Shown here one piece after another: positions 1 through 6,970 of a stretch of DNA of 64,000 nt. The DNA is from Bacillus sp. AFS015802. Its GTDB lineage: Bacteria; Bacillota; Bacilli; Bacillales; Bacillaceae_B. The stretch's first letter is position 1; each line of letters begins with the position of its first letter. The position numbers were made by a program, and so were the translations under genes. Location: the NCBI RefSeq assembly GCF_002561455.1, contig NZ_NTUP01000014.1:1-64000 (forward strand). The letters are read 5' to 3'. The notes under the pieces are model-generated. The model saw only the letters and a list, made by a program, of their open reading frames with translations. It was not told the origin of the DNA and ran no database searches.

Positions 1-6
1 GTAGGA

Positions 7-39
7 AAAGAGTAGCTCATTGGAGTTACTCTTTTTTTT
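7..39 (+). terminator. Intrinsic terminator of an upstream gene
   Basis: A 12-bp stem (7-18 with 23-34, one G-U pair, loop ATTG) runs into eight T residues on the plus strand. It probably ends a gene lying left of the window. Confidence 0.75.
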
Positions 40-177
40 CGTTTAAGTGAAATCTAATTAGAAAAATGAAATCATTTCTCCTTATTTACACTCTTTTACA
101 TTCGGAGAAGTTGACTTCTTCATCTATAAGTTCTACGATATTAGTAAATAGAGGCTTGATTCGAAAGGGTGGTACTC

Positions 178-1017
178 TTGCAAGATTCTTCTGGTACTAC
201 GATTGATCCATTTTTAGAGTGGCTTGAAAAGGAAGGGAAATCATCAAATACCGTCTCGACTTATCATCAGGAACTTAAGAAATTTGAACAATGGCTTCAG
301 GAGCGTCATCGTGGACTTGAAGACGTGAACCGGAATGATGTTCAGGACTACATCCGATTTTTAGAAGAAAAGGGGAAGAGTCCGATTACGACCGATAAGA
401 TTCTTGGTGTGATCAGGACTTTTTCTAAGTATTTGAAGAAACCTGATATTACATTTGATATTCATATTCATAAGGCTGAAAAGAGAGATGAGATAGACGT
501 TCTTACTAGTGAAGATTGCGAGAAGTTACTATCTGAAGTAAAAGAGCATGAGAATGAAAGAAACATAGCCATTGTATATACGCTGCTTCATACCGGGATT
601 CGTGTATCGGAGTTGTGTGCGCTTAATAAGTCTAATGTAGATTTGCAGCAAGATCTGCTTAAGGTTCCATCCGATAGTGGTAAGGGCAGGGTCATTCCGC
701 TTTCTGAAGAAGTGAAATATCATCTTATGAAGTATTTGCCGCTTAATTCGATAGAGGCAGCTTTGTTTGTTTCGAAATCACATGAAAGATTAACGGAGAG
801 AACCGTACAGTATATGCTGAAGAAGTACGGTGTCAATGCCCAAAAGTTGCGACACACGTTTTGTCAGGCATTGATTGATAAGGGAGTGAGCCTAGAAGTC
901 GTCTCTAAGCTTGCTGGCCATAAGGATATTAATGTCACTAAGAGATATGCCAGGACCAGAGTGGAGCAGTCGGAGTACGAGGATGCAATCCGAAAGACCT
1001 TTTCGCCTGAAGGATGA
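178..1017 (+). CDS. Tyrosine recombinase / phage-integrase family protein
   Basis: This is a XerC/XerD-sized site-specific recombinase (about 280 aa). It has an N-terminal SAM-like core-binding domain (about residues 12-95) and a C-terminal catalytic domain. Numbering from a GTG at 169, the visible catalytic residues are Arg145 (GIRVSEL), Lys in GKGRVIPL, Arg228 (KLRHTF), His251 (GHK) and the nucleophile Tyr260 (KRYAR). The usual first His of the HxxR box is Gln225 (QKLR). GTG at 169 is possible, but TTG at 178 is better placed after AAAGGGTGG (164-172, 5-nt spacing). The gene stands alone, followed by its own terminator, with no excisionase, att-like repeats or phage genes nearby. Its role could be chromosomal (Xer-like) or that of a relic integrase; the sequence does not decide. 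Confidence 0.85.
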   Translation: MQDSSGTTIDPFLEWLEKEGKSSNTVSTYHQELKKFEQWLQERHRGLEDVNRNDVQDYIRFLEEKGKSPITTDKILGVIRTFSKYLKKPDITFDIHIHKAEKRDEIDVLTSEDCEKLLSEVKEHENERNIAIVYTLLHTGIRVSELCALNKSNVDLQQDLLKVPSDSGKGRVIPLSEEVKYHLMKYLPLNSIEAALFVSKSHERLTERTVQYMLKKYGVNAQKLRHTFCQALIDKGVSLEVVSKLAGHKDINVTKRYARTRVEQSEYEDAIRKTFSPEG

Positions 1018-1034
1018 CCTGCTATAACAATGAT

Positions 1035-1066
1035 AAAACCCCTTATTCAAAAGAATAAGGGGTTTT
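1035..1066 (+). terminator. Intrinsic terminator after the recombinase
   Basis: Perfect 14-bp inverted repeat AAAACCCCTTATTC / GAATAAGGGGTTTT with a 4-nt A loop. The A and T flanks let it act in either direction. Confidence 0.9.
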
Positions 1067-1189
1067 GGTTATTCGATAATATGTATGTCGGAATTTTTGT
1101 TATGCATATCTACATATATATACAAAATCCTTTATCTTACTCCTATATGATAGTAAGTATGATATAGGTGAGGGGGATATGCTGAATTT

Positions 1190-2002
1190 ATGAGAATGTT
1201 ACTATTGATTGGATTGATGATCGTCACGCTTTTTACACTAGTTAGTGGGAAGATTTATTGGGATGATAGGATAGAAAGAGTACAGGCCAAGGGGCAAACA
1301 GCGCATGAGGATTTTAATACTGGCGGGGATTCCCATGAGGAAGCTGAGGGAAAAAAGAACGTTGATGTCGTTACTCTCGATAAGCTAAATCTGCTTCCTA
1401 AAGAGATACAATCCTTATTTCGGTTAAAGGTGGGCCAGGGGCAATCTGTCAACCTTGCTATAGTTGGGTCAGCATCTGCCTCTAAAACAGAAAAAACATG
1501 GTCCCACTTGCTTGAAAGGAAATTGGTTGATACATACGGTGCCTCGGTGATTAAGATTACGACGAAAGAGATAGCAAATAAGACCTCCACACAGGTCATT
1601 AGTGAAAAGCTCCTTGACGGCCTTGCTGCATCCAAACCGGACATTCTGCTAATTGAGCCCTTTCTTTTATACGATAATACCAAATTGCCTATGGACGATC
1701 GATTGAAGAATCTTTCTACCATCATTGAACAGTTTAAATCTTTTAATTCCGATGTCACGGTCATGATTCAACCGTCCAATCCGATCTATCAAGCCCATTA
1801 TTATCCTAAAGAGGAAAAGGAGTTGGAAAAATATGCCTATACTCATGGCTATACGTATCTCGACCATTGGAAAGCCTGGCCAAGCGGTGAATCGAATCAG
1901 CTGTTGAGTTATCTTACGGGAGGGGGGTTGCCCAATGATAAGGGGAATGAAGTTTGGGCACGTTATATAGAAGATTATTTCATTCAAAAAGCAGTTGATT
2001 GA
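1190..2002 (+). CDS. Secreted/anchored SGNH-hydrolase-fold protein, probably catalytically degenerate
   Basis: This 270-aa protein has an N-terminal hydrophobic segment (residues 2-20, signal or anchor). A low-complexity linker follows, then an SGNH/GDSL-like domain from about residue 85 (VNLAIVGSASASK as block I, PDILLIEPFLLYDN as block III). In active members the C-terminal block reads D-G-x-H-P-N. Here the matching positions are Gly244 and Leu247 before Pro248-Asn249, so the Asp-His pair appears to be missing. Such proteins often modify surface polysaccharides; this one may be a binding or structural version. The start overlaps the stop of a 4-codon frame (ATG 1179 to TGA 1193) that sits closer to the AGGGGG ribosome site, suggesting coupled initiation. 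It is monocistronic as far as visible. Confidence 0.7.
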   Translation: MRMLLLIGLMIVTLFTLVSGKIYWDDRIERVQAKGQTAHEDFNTGGDSHEEAEGKKNVDVVTLDKLNLLPKEIQSLFRLKVGQGQSVNLAIVGSASASKTEKTWSHLLERKLVDTYGASVIKITTKEIANKTSTQVISEKLLDGLAASKPDILLIEPFLLYDNTKLPMDDRLKNLSTIIEQFKSFNSDVTVMIQPSNPIYQAHYYPKEEKELEKYAYTHGYTYLDHWKAWPSGESNQLLSYLTGGGLPNDKGNEVWARYIEDYFIQKAVD

Positions 2003-2123
2003 GCCCATATTCCTGGTTGTCTAAAAATGTTGTCGATAAATAGATTAATAATTTATGGATTATTCAGACTTTTTTATAATATAATTGACAATATAAAGAA
2101 ATTAACAGGAAGGAGGACCTGGT

Positions 2124-2252
2124 TTGCCGGTCTATTATATGAAGGAAATTTGGACGCCCCTGAAGATCATTGGAATTAAATTTTTCAGGTGCGAAGAAAA
2201 AAGGGTGTACATAAAAATTTTTCAATATCCCCGGAGACGGCTCTTTAGTTAA
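2124..2252 (+). CDS. Possible 42-aa small basic protein upstream of the c-di-GMP riboswitch
   Basis: A TTG start at 2124 lies 7 nt after a consensus AGGAGG (2111-2116). An open frame of 42 codons follows, ending in TAA at 2250-2252. A TATAAT at 2075-2080 could be the -10 of a promoter, but no good -35 is visible. The predicted peptide is basic and aromatic-rich with no clear membrane segment or recognised domain. It ends 28 nt before the cyclic-di-GMP aptamer, so it could be a leader peptide on the same transcript or an independent small gene. Only the strong ribosome site supports it; chance is a real alternative. Confidence 0.35.
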   Translation: MPVYYMKEIWTPLKIIGIKFFRCEEKRVYIKIFQYPRRRLFS

Positions 2253-2280
2253 CCAAAGAGAAAAGAATAGGATAGAACAT

Positions 2281-2377
2281 ATATGTACGATAAAGGCAAA
2301 ACCATTGAAAGGTGGTGACGCAAAACTACAGGGGCTAACGTTCATCGAACTATGCCTGCCAGTTACCGAATACATAT
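2281..2377 (+). ncRNA. Cyclic-di-GMP-I (GEMM-I) riboswitch aptamer
   Basis: The stretch contains the conserved GEMM-I parts in order. These are AAAGGCAAAACC, a hairpin with GAAA tetraloop (2302-2316), GACGCAAAACTA, CAGGGGCTAACG, and the distal arm ending GCCTGCCAGTTACCG. The closing stem P1 is ATATGTA (2281-2287) pairing with TACATAT (2371-2377). A terminator follows 15 nt later, and the next convincing gene is comK at 2749. How ligand binding is coupled to the terminator cannot be read from the sequence. Confidence 0.92.
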
Positions 2378-2391
2378 TGTTCCATGCGACT

Positions 2392-2413
2392 AAACCTTGA
2401 AAAGGTTTTTTTT
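2392..2413 (+). terminator. Terminator downstream of the c-di-GMP aptamer
   Basis: Stem AAACCTT / AAGGTTT with a 3-nt loop runs directly into a T8 tract. It is the likely expression platform of the preceding riboswitch, although it does not overlap the P1 stem. Confidence 0.8.
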
Positions 2414-2453
2414 ATTTGGACAAAAAAGGTGTTTGAAGGCTGGGAAGATACGG

Positions 2454-2554
2454 TGAAAAGTGATCTTGTAGGTTGGTATAGTATTGGGCAGTTTAATCAT
2501 CATGGTACCCACCTTTACACTATACTGATTTTTCACAAAAGAAACCTACAAATA
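2454..2554 (+). other. Structured 5' region between the riboswitch terminator and comK
   Basis: The 335 nt between the terminator and comK hold no convincing gene. Complementary arms are TTGTAGGTT (2465-2473) with AACCTACAA (2546-2554), and GTATAGT (2476-2482) with ACTATAC (2518-2524). The 3' bulge GATTTTTCAC (2525-2534) can instead pair with GTGAAAAGT near 2454, so two alternative folds are possible. A TATAAT at 2695-2700 may be the comK proximal promoter. No clear pair of ComK boxes (AAAA-N5-TTTT) was found; AGAAACGATTTTC at 2598-2610 is only a weak match. Confidence 0.45.
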
Positions 2555-2748
2555 TACGAAAAAAAAAGCATAAGTCGTATGCAGAATAGAATAAACCAGA
2601 AACGATTTTCTACTTGAAAGTCCACATTTCCTCAAATTATGAGATTTTTCTCAAAAAACAACCAAATATAAATGGAAATATTCTGGGATTGGTATATAAT
2701 AGTAATAAAGTCTCATATCTATAAAGATTCAGATAATAGAGGCTAATT

Positions 2749-3333
2749 TTGAAAAGAAAAAGGATGGTGTTTGGTTTGAAGAGTTTAAAAGAGTTGGTTA
2801 CCCGGGGGACGCTGGCGATTGTCCCTGCCTATGATGGGATTCATCAATGCAGGGTCCATGACTTCGGGGGGATGAAGACGCTCAGCACGAAATCCACCAA
2901 GGAGATCCTGGACGAGTCCTGTATGGCTTACAGGTCCACATACGATGGAAGGATCAAAGCTGTCAGGCATGCCTTCGACTACCTAAGAAAGACACCTCTC
3001 ATGATTTGCCCGCAGCAATACATCTATGCGATACCTACGATGGCCCCAACCGATTATGATTGTATCTGGTTATTCTGCCAGCATATTGAATCGACCTCCA
3101 CCAGAGAAGGAAAAACCTATGTACATTTTACCAACGGGGAAAAGCTTGAGATCAACTGCTCAGAAAGTGTCATCAAGAGACAGAGGGAGCGGGCCGCCGT
3201 CACCATGACCCATTTCTCCACCATCCCGACCATTTCAACACTGAACCGTAACGAAACCGAACTCTATCTCCCGGGATTCCACTCACACCTCCAGAACCTG
3301 ACTGAATTCGACTCCAGAGGGACGGACCTCTAA
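2749..3333 (+). CDS. comK: Competence transcription factor ComK
   Basis: A 194-aa ComK-family protein, the master activator of natural transformation genes in Bacillus (192 aa in B. subtilis). Matching blocks include RGTLAIVPAYDG near the N-terminus, YRSTYDGR (about 62-69), TPLMICPQQYIYAIPT (about 85-100) and TYVHFTNGEKLEINCS. TTG 2749 (AGAGG at 2738-2742) matches the family length; TTG 2776 after AAGGATGG is an alternative. The last residues, SRGTDL, come from a copy of the dispersed repeat GAGGGACGGACCTC (3317-3330) that supplies the end of the frame, so the C-terminus differs from the B. subtilis protein. A cyclic-di-GMP-I riboswitch with terminator lies 372 nt upstream, an unexpected candidate input for competence control. 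Confidence 0.85.
   Translation: MKRKRMVFGLKSLKELVTRGTLAIVPAYDGIHQCRVHDFGGMKTLSTKSTKEILDESCMAYRSTYDGRIKAVRHAFDYLRKTPLMICPQQYIYAIPTMAPTDYDCIWLFCQHIESTSTREGKTYVHFTNGEKLEINCSESVIKRQRERAAVTMTHFSTIPTISTLNRNETELYLPGFHSHLQNLTEFDSRGTDL
3317..3330 (+). repeat. Dispersed GGACGGACC repeat, single arm inside comK
   Basis: GAGGGACGGACCTC, read in frame as R-G-T-D-L at the end of comK. No partner arm is seen downstream. Confidence 0.85.
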
Positions 3334-3360
3334 ATAAGAATCAATCGAATAAGAAGAAAC

Positions 3361-3387
3361 AGGAGTAGGAAACGTGTTCCAACTCCT
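3361..3387 (+). terminator. Possible comK terminator
   Basis: Inverted repeat AGGAGTAGGAA / TTCCAACTCCT, one mismatch, 5-nt loop. The T tract is weak (ATTTGACG), so termination is uncertain. Confidence 0.4.
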
Positions 3388-3487
3388 ATTTGACGTTGTT
3401 CGATAAATCTAGAAAACTTCCCCCCATTATTCCCACCAAAAACAATGGTCTATTCTAAAATTTAATTTCATATAATACAAAATAGAA

Positions 3488-3517
3488 TTGAAATATTATT
3501 TTATAATTGAGTATAAT
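3488..3517 (+). promoter_or_regulatory. SigA-type promoter of the murQ operon
   Basis: -35 TTGAAA (3488-3493), 18-nt spacer, -10 TATAAT (3512-3517), 44 nt before the murQ start. Confidence 0.75.
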
Positions 3518-3524
3518 AGAGTTA

Positions 3525-3539
3525 ATGAAAACGCATACA
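3525..3539 (+). promoter_or_regulatory. cre site (CcpA operator) of the murQ operon
   Basis: ATGAAAACGCATACA fits the cre consensus WTGNAANCGNWNNCW at every position. It begins 8 nt after the -10 box, about where transcription starts, so CcpA bound here should block initiation. This predicts glucose repression of MurNAc use. Confidence 0.8.
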
Positions 3540-3560
3540 GATTTCTGGGAGGAATGACTT

Positions 3561-4463
3561 GTGAAAGAAGATAATGTTTTTGAATTATCAACAGAAAAGG
3601 TGAATCAGAATACGCTTGGGATCGATACGGCGAGTACCGGCGACATTCTTACCATGATGAATGAGGAAGATCAGAAGGTGGCGGAAGCGGTAAGGCTCGT
3701 CATCCCGCAAATAGAAGAAGTGGTCGATAAGGTTGTGACGTCCATTTCGCAAGGGGGAAGGCTGATTTATATGGGAGCCGGTACAAGCGGCAGGCTCGGT
3801 GTCCTGGATGCGGTTGAATGCCCGCCGACGTTCAGTGTGACCAGTGATGTCGTCATCGGCTTGATTGCAGGTGGCGAAAAGGCATTCGTGAAAGCGGTGG
3901 AAGGTGCCGAGGATGATGAAGGCTTGGGCGTGGCAGATCTGAAGGAAATCGATCTGACGCCACAGGATACGGTTGTCGGGATCGCAGCGAGCGGTCGAAC
4001 TCCCTACGTCATAGGTGGACTGAAATACGCGAGGGAAATCGGGGCGACCACGGTGGCTCTTTCCTGCAACAAGGGTTCGAAGATTTCTGCTGAAGCCCAG
4101 CATGCGATTGAAGTCGACGCAGGTCCCGAGGCATTGACGGGATCGACCCGCTTGAAGGCAGGGACCGCACAGAAGATGGTCCTGAATATGATTTCCACGG
4201 CAGCCATGATCAAGCTTGGGAAGGCATACGGAAATCTGATGGTGGATGTGAACATCAGTAATTACAAGCTTGAACAGCGGGCGATCGGCATCATCGAAAG
4301 CATCACGGGTGCCGATAAAGAAACGGCAGCCGCGACGTTGAAGACGGCGAATAATGAAGTGAAGCCTTCGATTGTGATGATCACCCTCGGCTGTGGGTAT
4401 GAGGAAGCGAAGAATCGCTTGGAAGATGCCAACGGATATGTCCGCCTGGCCATTGAAAAATAG
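3561..4463 (+). CDS. murQ: N-acetylmuramic acid 6-phosphate etherase MurQ
   Basis: MurQ cleaves the lactyl ether of MurNAc-6-phosphate to give GlcNAc-6-phosphate and D-lactate, in cytosolic peptidoglycan recycling. The 300-aa protein has the expected length and the SIS-domain signature (IYMGAGTSGRLGVLDAVECPPTF, about 70-92), followed by GLIAGGEKAFVKAVEGAEDD and ALTGSTRLKAGTAQKM. A GTG start at 3561 lies 8 nt after GGGAGG. It is the first gene of murQ-murP-mupG. No murR regulator is present in the operon, so the cre site at 3525 is the only visible control. Confidence 0.95.
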   Translation: MKEDNVFELSTEKVNQNTLGIDTASTGDILTMMNEEDQKVAEAVRLVIPQIEEVVDKVVTSISQGGRLIYMGAGTSGRLGVLDAVECPPTFSVTSDVVIGLIAGGEKAFVKAVEGAEDDEGLGVADLKEIDLTPQDTVVGIAASGRTPYVIGGLKYAREIGATTVALSCNKGSKISAEAQHAIEVDAGPEALTGSTRLKAGTAQKMVLNMISTAAMIKLGKAYGNLMVDVNISNYKLEQRAIGIIESITGADKETAAATLKTANNEVKPSIVMITLGCGYEEAKNRLEDANGYVRLAIEK

Positions 4464-4483
4464 TCTATTTGTATAGGGGTACC

Positions 4484-4521
4484 TGTCCCATCCCATTCAT
4501 AGACATTAAATGGGAGGGACA
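4484..4521 (+). other. Intercistronic hairpin between murQ and murP
   Basis: TGTCCCATCCCATT pairs with AATGGGAGGGACA (one bulged base, 11-nt loop) and has no T tract. It may stabilise or process the operon mRNA. Confidence 0.5.
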
Positions 4522-4557
4522 CTCAATAGATTGAAGGAACGAAAGGGGAAGGTGAAA

Positions 4558-5916
4558 TTGACGAATAAAGAACTGGCTGAAGTCTTATTGGAACGGTTTG
4601 GCGGGGCTGATAATATCGCAAGCTATGAACATTGTATGACGAGATTAAGAGTGAAAGTGTATAACGAAGAACTCATTCAGAAAGCAGAAATCAAAAAAAC
4701 CGAGGGAGTCCTTGGATTTGTTGAGGATGAAACATACCAGGTCATCCTTGGACCGGGTAAGGTCAATAAGGTGACGGAAGAATTCGGGAAGCTCGTTTCA
4801 GCCGGTGCAGGGGACCTTGACCTGAAGGCAAGGGCAGCAGAGCAAAAGGCTGATCTGAAAAAGAAAAATGCCACACCATTCAAGCTGCTTCTAAGACGCG
4901 TGGCCAATATCTTCATTCCACTCATCCCTGCACTGATTGCGTCAGGGTTGATCACGGGCTTCACAAAGTTCTTCGTACAGGCCGGCTGGCTGAACGGGGA
5001 ATCCCAGCTTGTCATGATGCTTTCCATCATCGGCAGTGGATTATTTGGGTATCTGGGTATCCTTGTCGGGATGAATGCAGCGAAGGAATTCGGAGGCTCG
5101 GCGGCGCTCGGCGGTTTGGCCGGAATCCTGATCATCAATCCCGCGATCGGTGATGTGACGCTGTTCGGAGAAAATCTATTGCCTGGCCGCGGTGGATTGA
5201 TCGGGGTTTTGATTGCCGCCATCTTCATGGCGTTTGTAGAAAAGAACGTTCGAAAGGTCATTCCGCAGGCCATCGATATCATTGTGACGCCGACGATTGC
5301 GTTACTTGTCACAGGTTTGTTGACGTATACGGTATTTATGCCGGTTGGCGGTTTTATTTCAGACATTATCACAAATGGACTTCTATCCCTTATTGACATG
5401 GGTGGCCTGGTTGCCGGATTCGTCCTCGGTGCCACCTTCCTGCCACTGGTTGTGACAGGCTTGCACCAAGGATTGACGCCAGTCCATCTGGAATTGATCA
5501 ACACGATCGGGGACGATCCCCTATTGCCGATCCTTGCGATGGGTGGAGCCGGTCAGGTTGGAGCGGCGTTTGCGATCTTCATGAAAACGAAAAAGAAGAA
5601 GTTGAAGAGAGCGATCGGAGGGGCTCTGCCTGCCGGAATGCTTGGTATCGGTGAGCCGCTTATCTTCGGTGTGACGCTTCCTTTAGGCCGACCGTTCCTG
5701 ACTGCCTGTTTAGGTGCAGGATTCGGTGGGGCATTCCAGGCGTACTTCGATGTTGCGACGTTTGCCATCGGCGTATCCGGATTGCCGCTGATTTTCTTAG
5801 TCAACGCAGGGGAGATTCTCTACTATACTCTTGGACTATTGATTGCTTATGCGGCAGGATTCGCTTTGACGTACCTGTTCGGGTTCAAGGATGAAATGGC
5901 GAGTGAGTTTGAATGA
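4558..5916 (+). CDS. murP: MurNAc-specific PTS transporter, EIIBC components (MurP)
   Basis: Imports and phosphorylates N-acetylmuramic acid. An N-terminal EIIB domain carries the phosphorylated Cys in YEHCMTRLRV. The EIIC domain has about ten membrane segments from roughly residue 110, with GLHQGLTPVH and GIGEPLIFGV typical of the glucose/sucrose superfamily. No EIIA domain is fused, so a separate EIIA must supply phosphate. An open frame extends upstream to 4510, but TTG 4558 follows AAAGGGGAAGG by 5 nt and gives the usual start MTNKELAE (452 aa). It overlaps mupG by ATGA. Confidence 0.92.
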   Translation: MTNKELAEVLLERFGGADNIASYEHCMTRLRVKVYNEELIQKAEIKKTEGVLGFVEDETYQVILGPGKVNKVTEEFGKLVSAGAGDLDLKARAAEQKADLKKKNATPFKLLLRRVANIFIPLIPALIASGLITGFTKFFVQAGWLNGESQLVMMLSIIGSGLFGYLGILVGMNAAKEFGGSAALGGLAGILIINPAIGDVTLFGENLLPGRGGLIGVLIAAIFMAFVEKNVRKVIPQAIDIIVTPTIALLVTGLLTYTVFMPVGGFISDIITNGLLSLIDMGGLVAGFVLGATFLPLVVTGLHQGLTPVHLELINTIGDDPLLPILAMGGAGQVGAAFAIFMKTKKKKLKRAIGGALPAGMLGIGEPLIFGVTLPLGRPFLTACLGAGFGGAFQAYFDVATFAIGVSGLPLIFLVNAGEILYYTLGLLIAYAAGFALTYLFGFKDEMASEFE

Positions 5917-6926
5917 TCGGTATATCCGTCTATCTGTCTGATGAAGACGCGGAAGAGAGAATCCTCCGCGCTTCTTCATCGGGTGTCAAACTGGCGTTTA
6001 CCTCCCTTCATATTCCGGAAGAATCGGGAGTGGGTCCGAAGCGTGTTGGCGAGCTCCTGTCCCTTTTTAAAAAGGAAGGATTTGAGGTGTTTGCCGATGT
6101 ATCGAAGAGGACGCCTGAGAAGCTTGGGCTCCATCATTTTGAAGAGCTGAAAGGGTTGGGAGTCACCTCCCTCCGGCTCGATGATGGATTCACGACGGAA
6201 GAGATGCTGGAGTTGTCCCGACACTTCCGGATTGCCATCAATGCGAGCACCGTCGGAGAAAGGGAGCTTCAAGAGTGGATCGATTGCGGGATGGAAACGG
6301 GGGACATGATTGCCTGGCATAATTTTTACCCTAAGCCGGAAACAGGACTTGATCAGGAGTATTTCCTGAAGCAGCAAGATTTGTATGACAGGCTCGGAAT
6401 TCCTGTCTATGCGTTTATACCGGGAGATGAAAAAAAGAGGGGTCCCCTCCATCTCGGACTGCCTACACTCGAAGATCATCGCGGTCAAAATCCATATGTC
6501 AGTGCCGTCCAGTTGAAGCGGTGGGGTGTGACCGGCGTCTTTGTCGGCGATCCCGGATGTTCGGGGGAACTGCTTCGAAAGCTCCATCACTTTGATCAGG
6601 AAGATGTCATCGAGCTCTTGTACAAGGGTAGCGGTGAAATCGAAGGGGAGTATCAGCTCCGGCCGGATCCTGGTCGGGACGTACTCAGGTTGCTCGATAC
6701 AAGGACGAAGGATGAGGTGCCTCCCCTTGATACAGTGGAAAGGCCGCGGGGTTCGATTACACGGGATAATGATCTGTATGGACGGTATAGAGGGGAAGTG
6801 CAGATTGTTCGGAAAGATTTAATGAGAGATCCTGCAGTAAATGTGCTGGGGAATATATGTTTTGGGCCATTAATTGATTTGGTTCAGCCGGGGCAAAAGA
6901 TCAGGTTCATAAAACAAGAACGATAA
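5913..6926 (+). CDS. mupG: MupG: DUF871-family TIM-barrel protein (6-phospho-N-acetylmuramidase)
   Basis: A 337-aa protein of the former DUF871 family. The B. subtilis member MupG hydrolyses MurNAc-6-P-GlcNAc (6-phospho-muramidase) in the cytosol. An N-terminal TIM barrel (MIGISVYLSD, then DVSKRTPEKLG, LRLDDGF, MIAWHNFYPKPETG) is followed by a small C-terminal beta domain from about residue 235. The start ATG overlaps the murP stop, so the two are translationally coupled. Its place beside murQ and murP supports the recycling role. Confidence 0.88.
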   Translation: MIGISVYLSDEDAEERILRASSSGVKLAFTSLHIPEESGVGPKRVGELLSLFKKEGFEVFADVSKRTPEKLGLHHFEELKGLGVTSLRLDDGFTTEEMLELSRHFRIAINASTVGERELQEWIDCGMETGDMIAWHNFYPKPETGLDQEYFLKQQDLYDRLGIPVYAFIPGDEKKRGPLHLGLPTLEDHRGQNPYVSAVQLKRWGVTGVFVGDPGCSGELLRKLHHFDQEDVIELLYKGSGEIEGEYQLRPDPGRDVLRLLDTRTKDEVPPLDTVERPRGSITRDNDLYGRYRGEVQIVRKDLMRDPAVNVLGNICFGPLIDLVQPGQKIRFIKQER

Positions 6927-6930
6927 CATA

Positions 6931-6970
6931 AAAAGAAATCCTGTCTACGGATCGAGACAGGATTTCTTTT
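6931..6970. terminator. Bidirectional terminator between mupG and the deacetylase gene
   Basis: A 16-bp perfect stem (6931-6946 with 6955-6970) with A and T flanks, between convergent genes. Confidence 0.92.

Noticed and set aside
2064..2375. A 103-codon minus-strand frame over the riboswitch
   Set aside because: It runs antisense through the conserved aptamer and lacks a ribosome site and family resemblance.
2384..2617. A 77-codon plus-strand frame after the riboswitch
   Set aside because: Its start lies in the terminator stem, it has no ribosome site, and its composition follows the A/T-rich leader.
2560..2748. ComK boxes for comK autoregulation
   Set aside because: Only one weak AGAA-N5-TTTC match (2598-2610) and no second box at a standard spacing.
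169..3333. Integrated mobile element carried by the tyrosine recombinase
   Set aside because: No att-like direct repeats, tRNA gene, excisionase or cargo genes are visible; neighbours look chromosomal.
3588..4496. A 302-codon minus-strand frame antisense to murQ
   Set aside because: Cys/His/Arg-rich shadow frame of a G+C-rich gene; no initiation signal.
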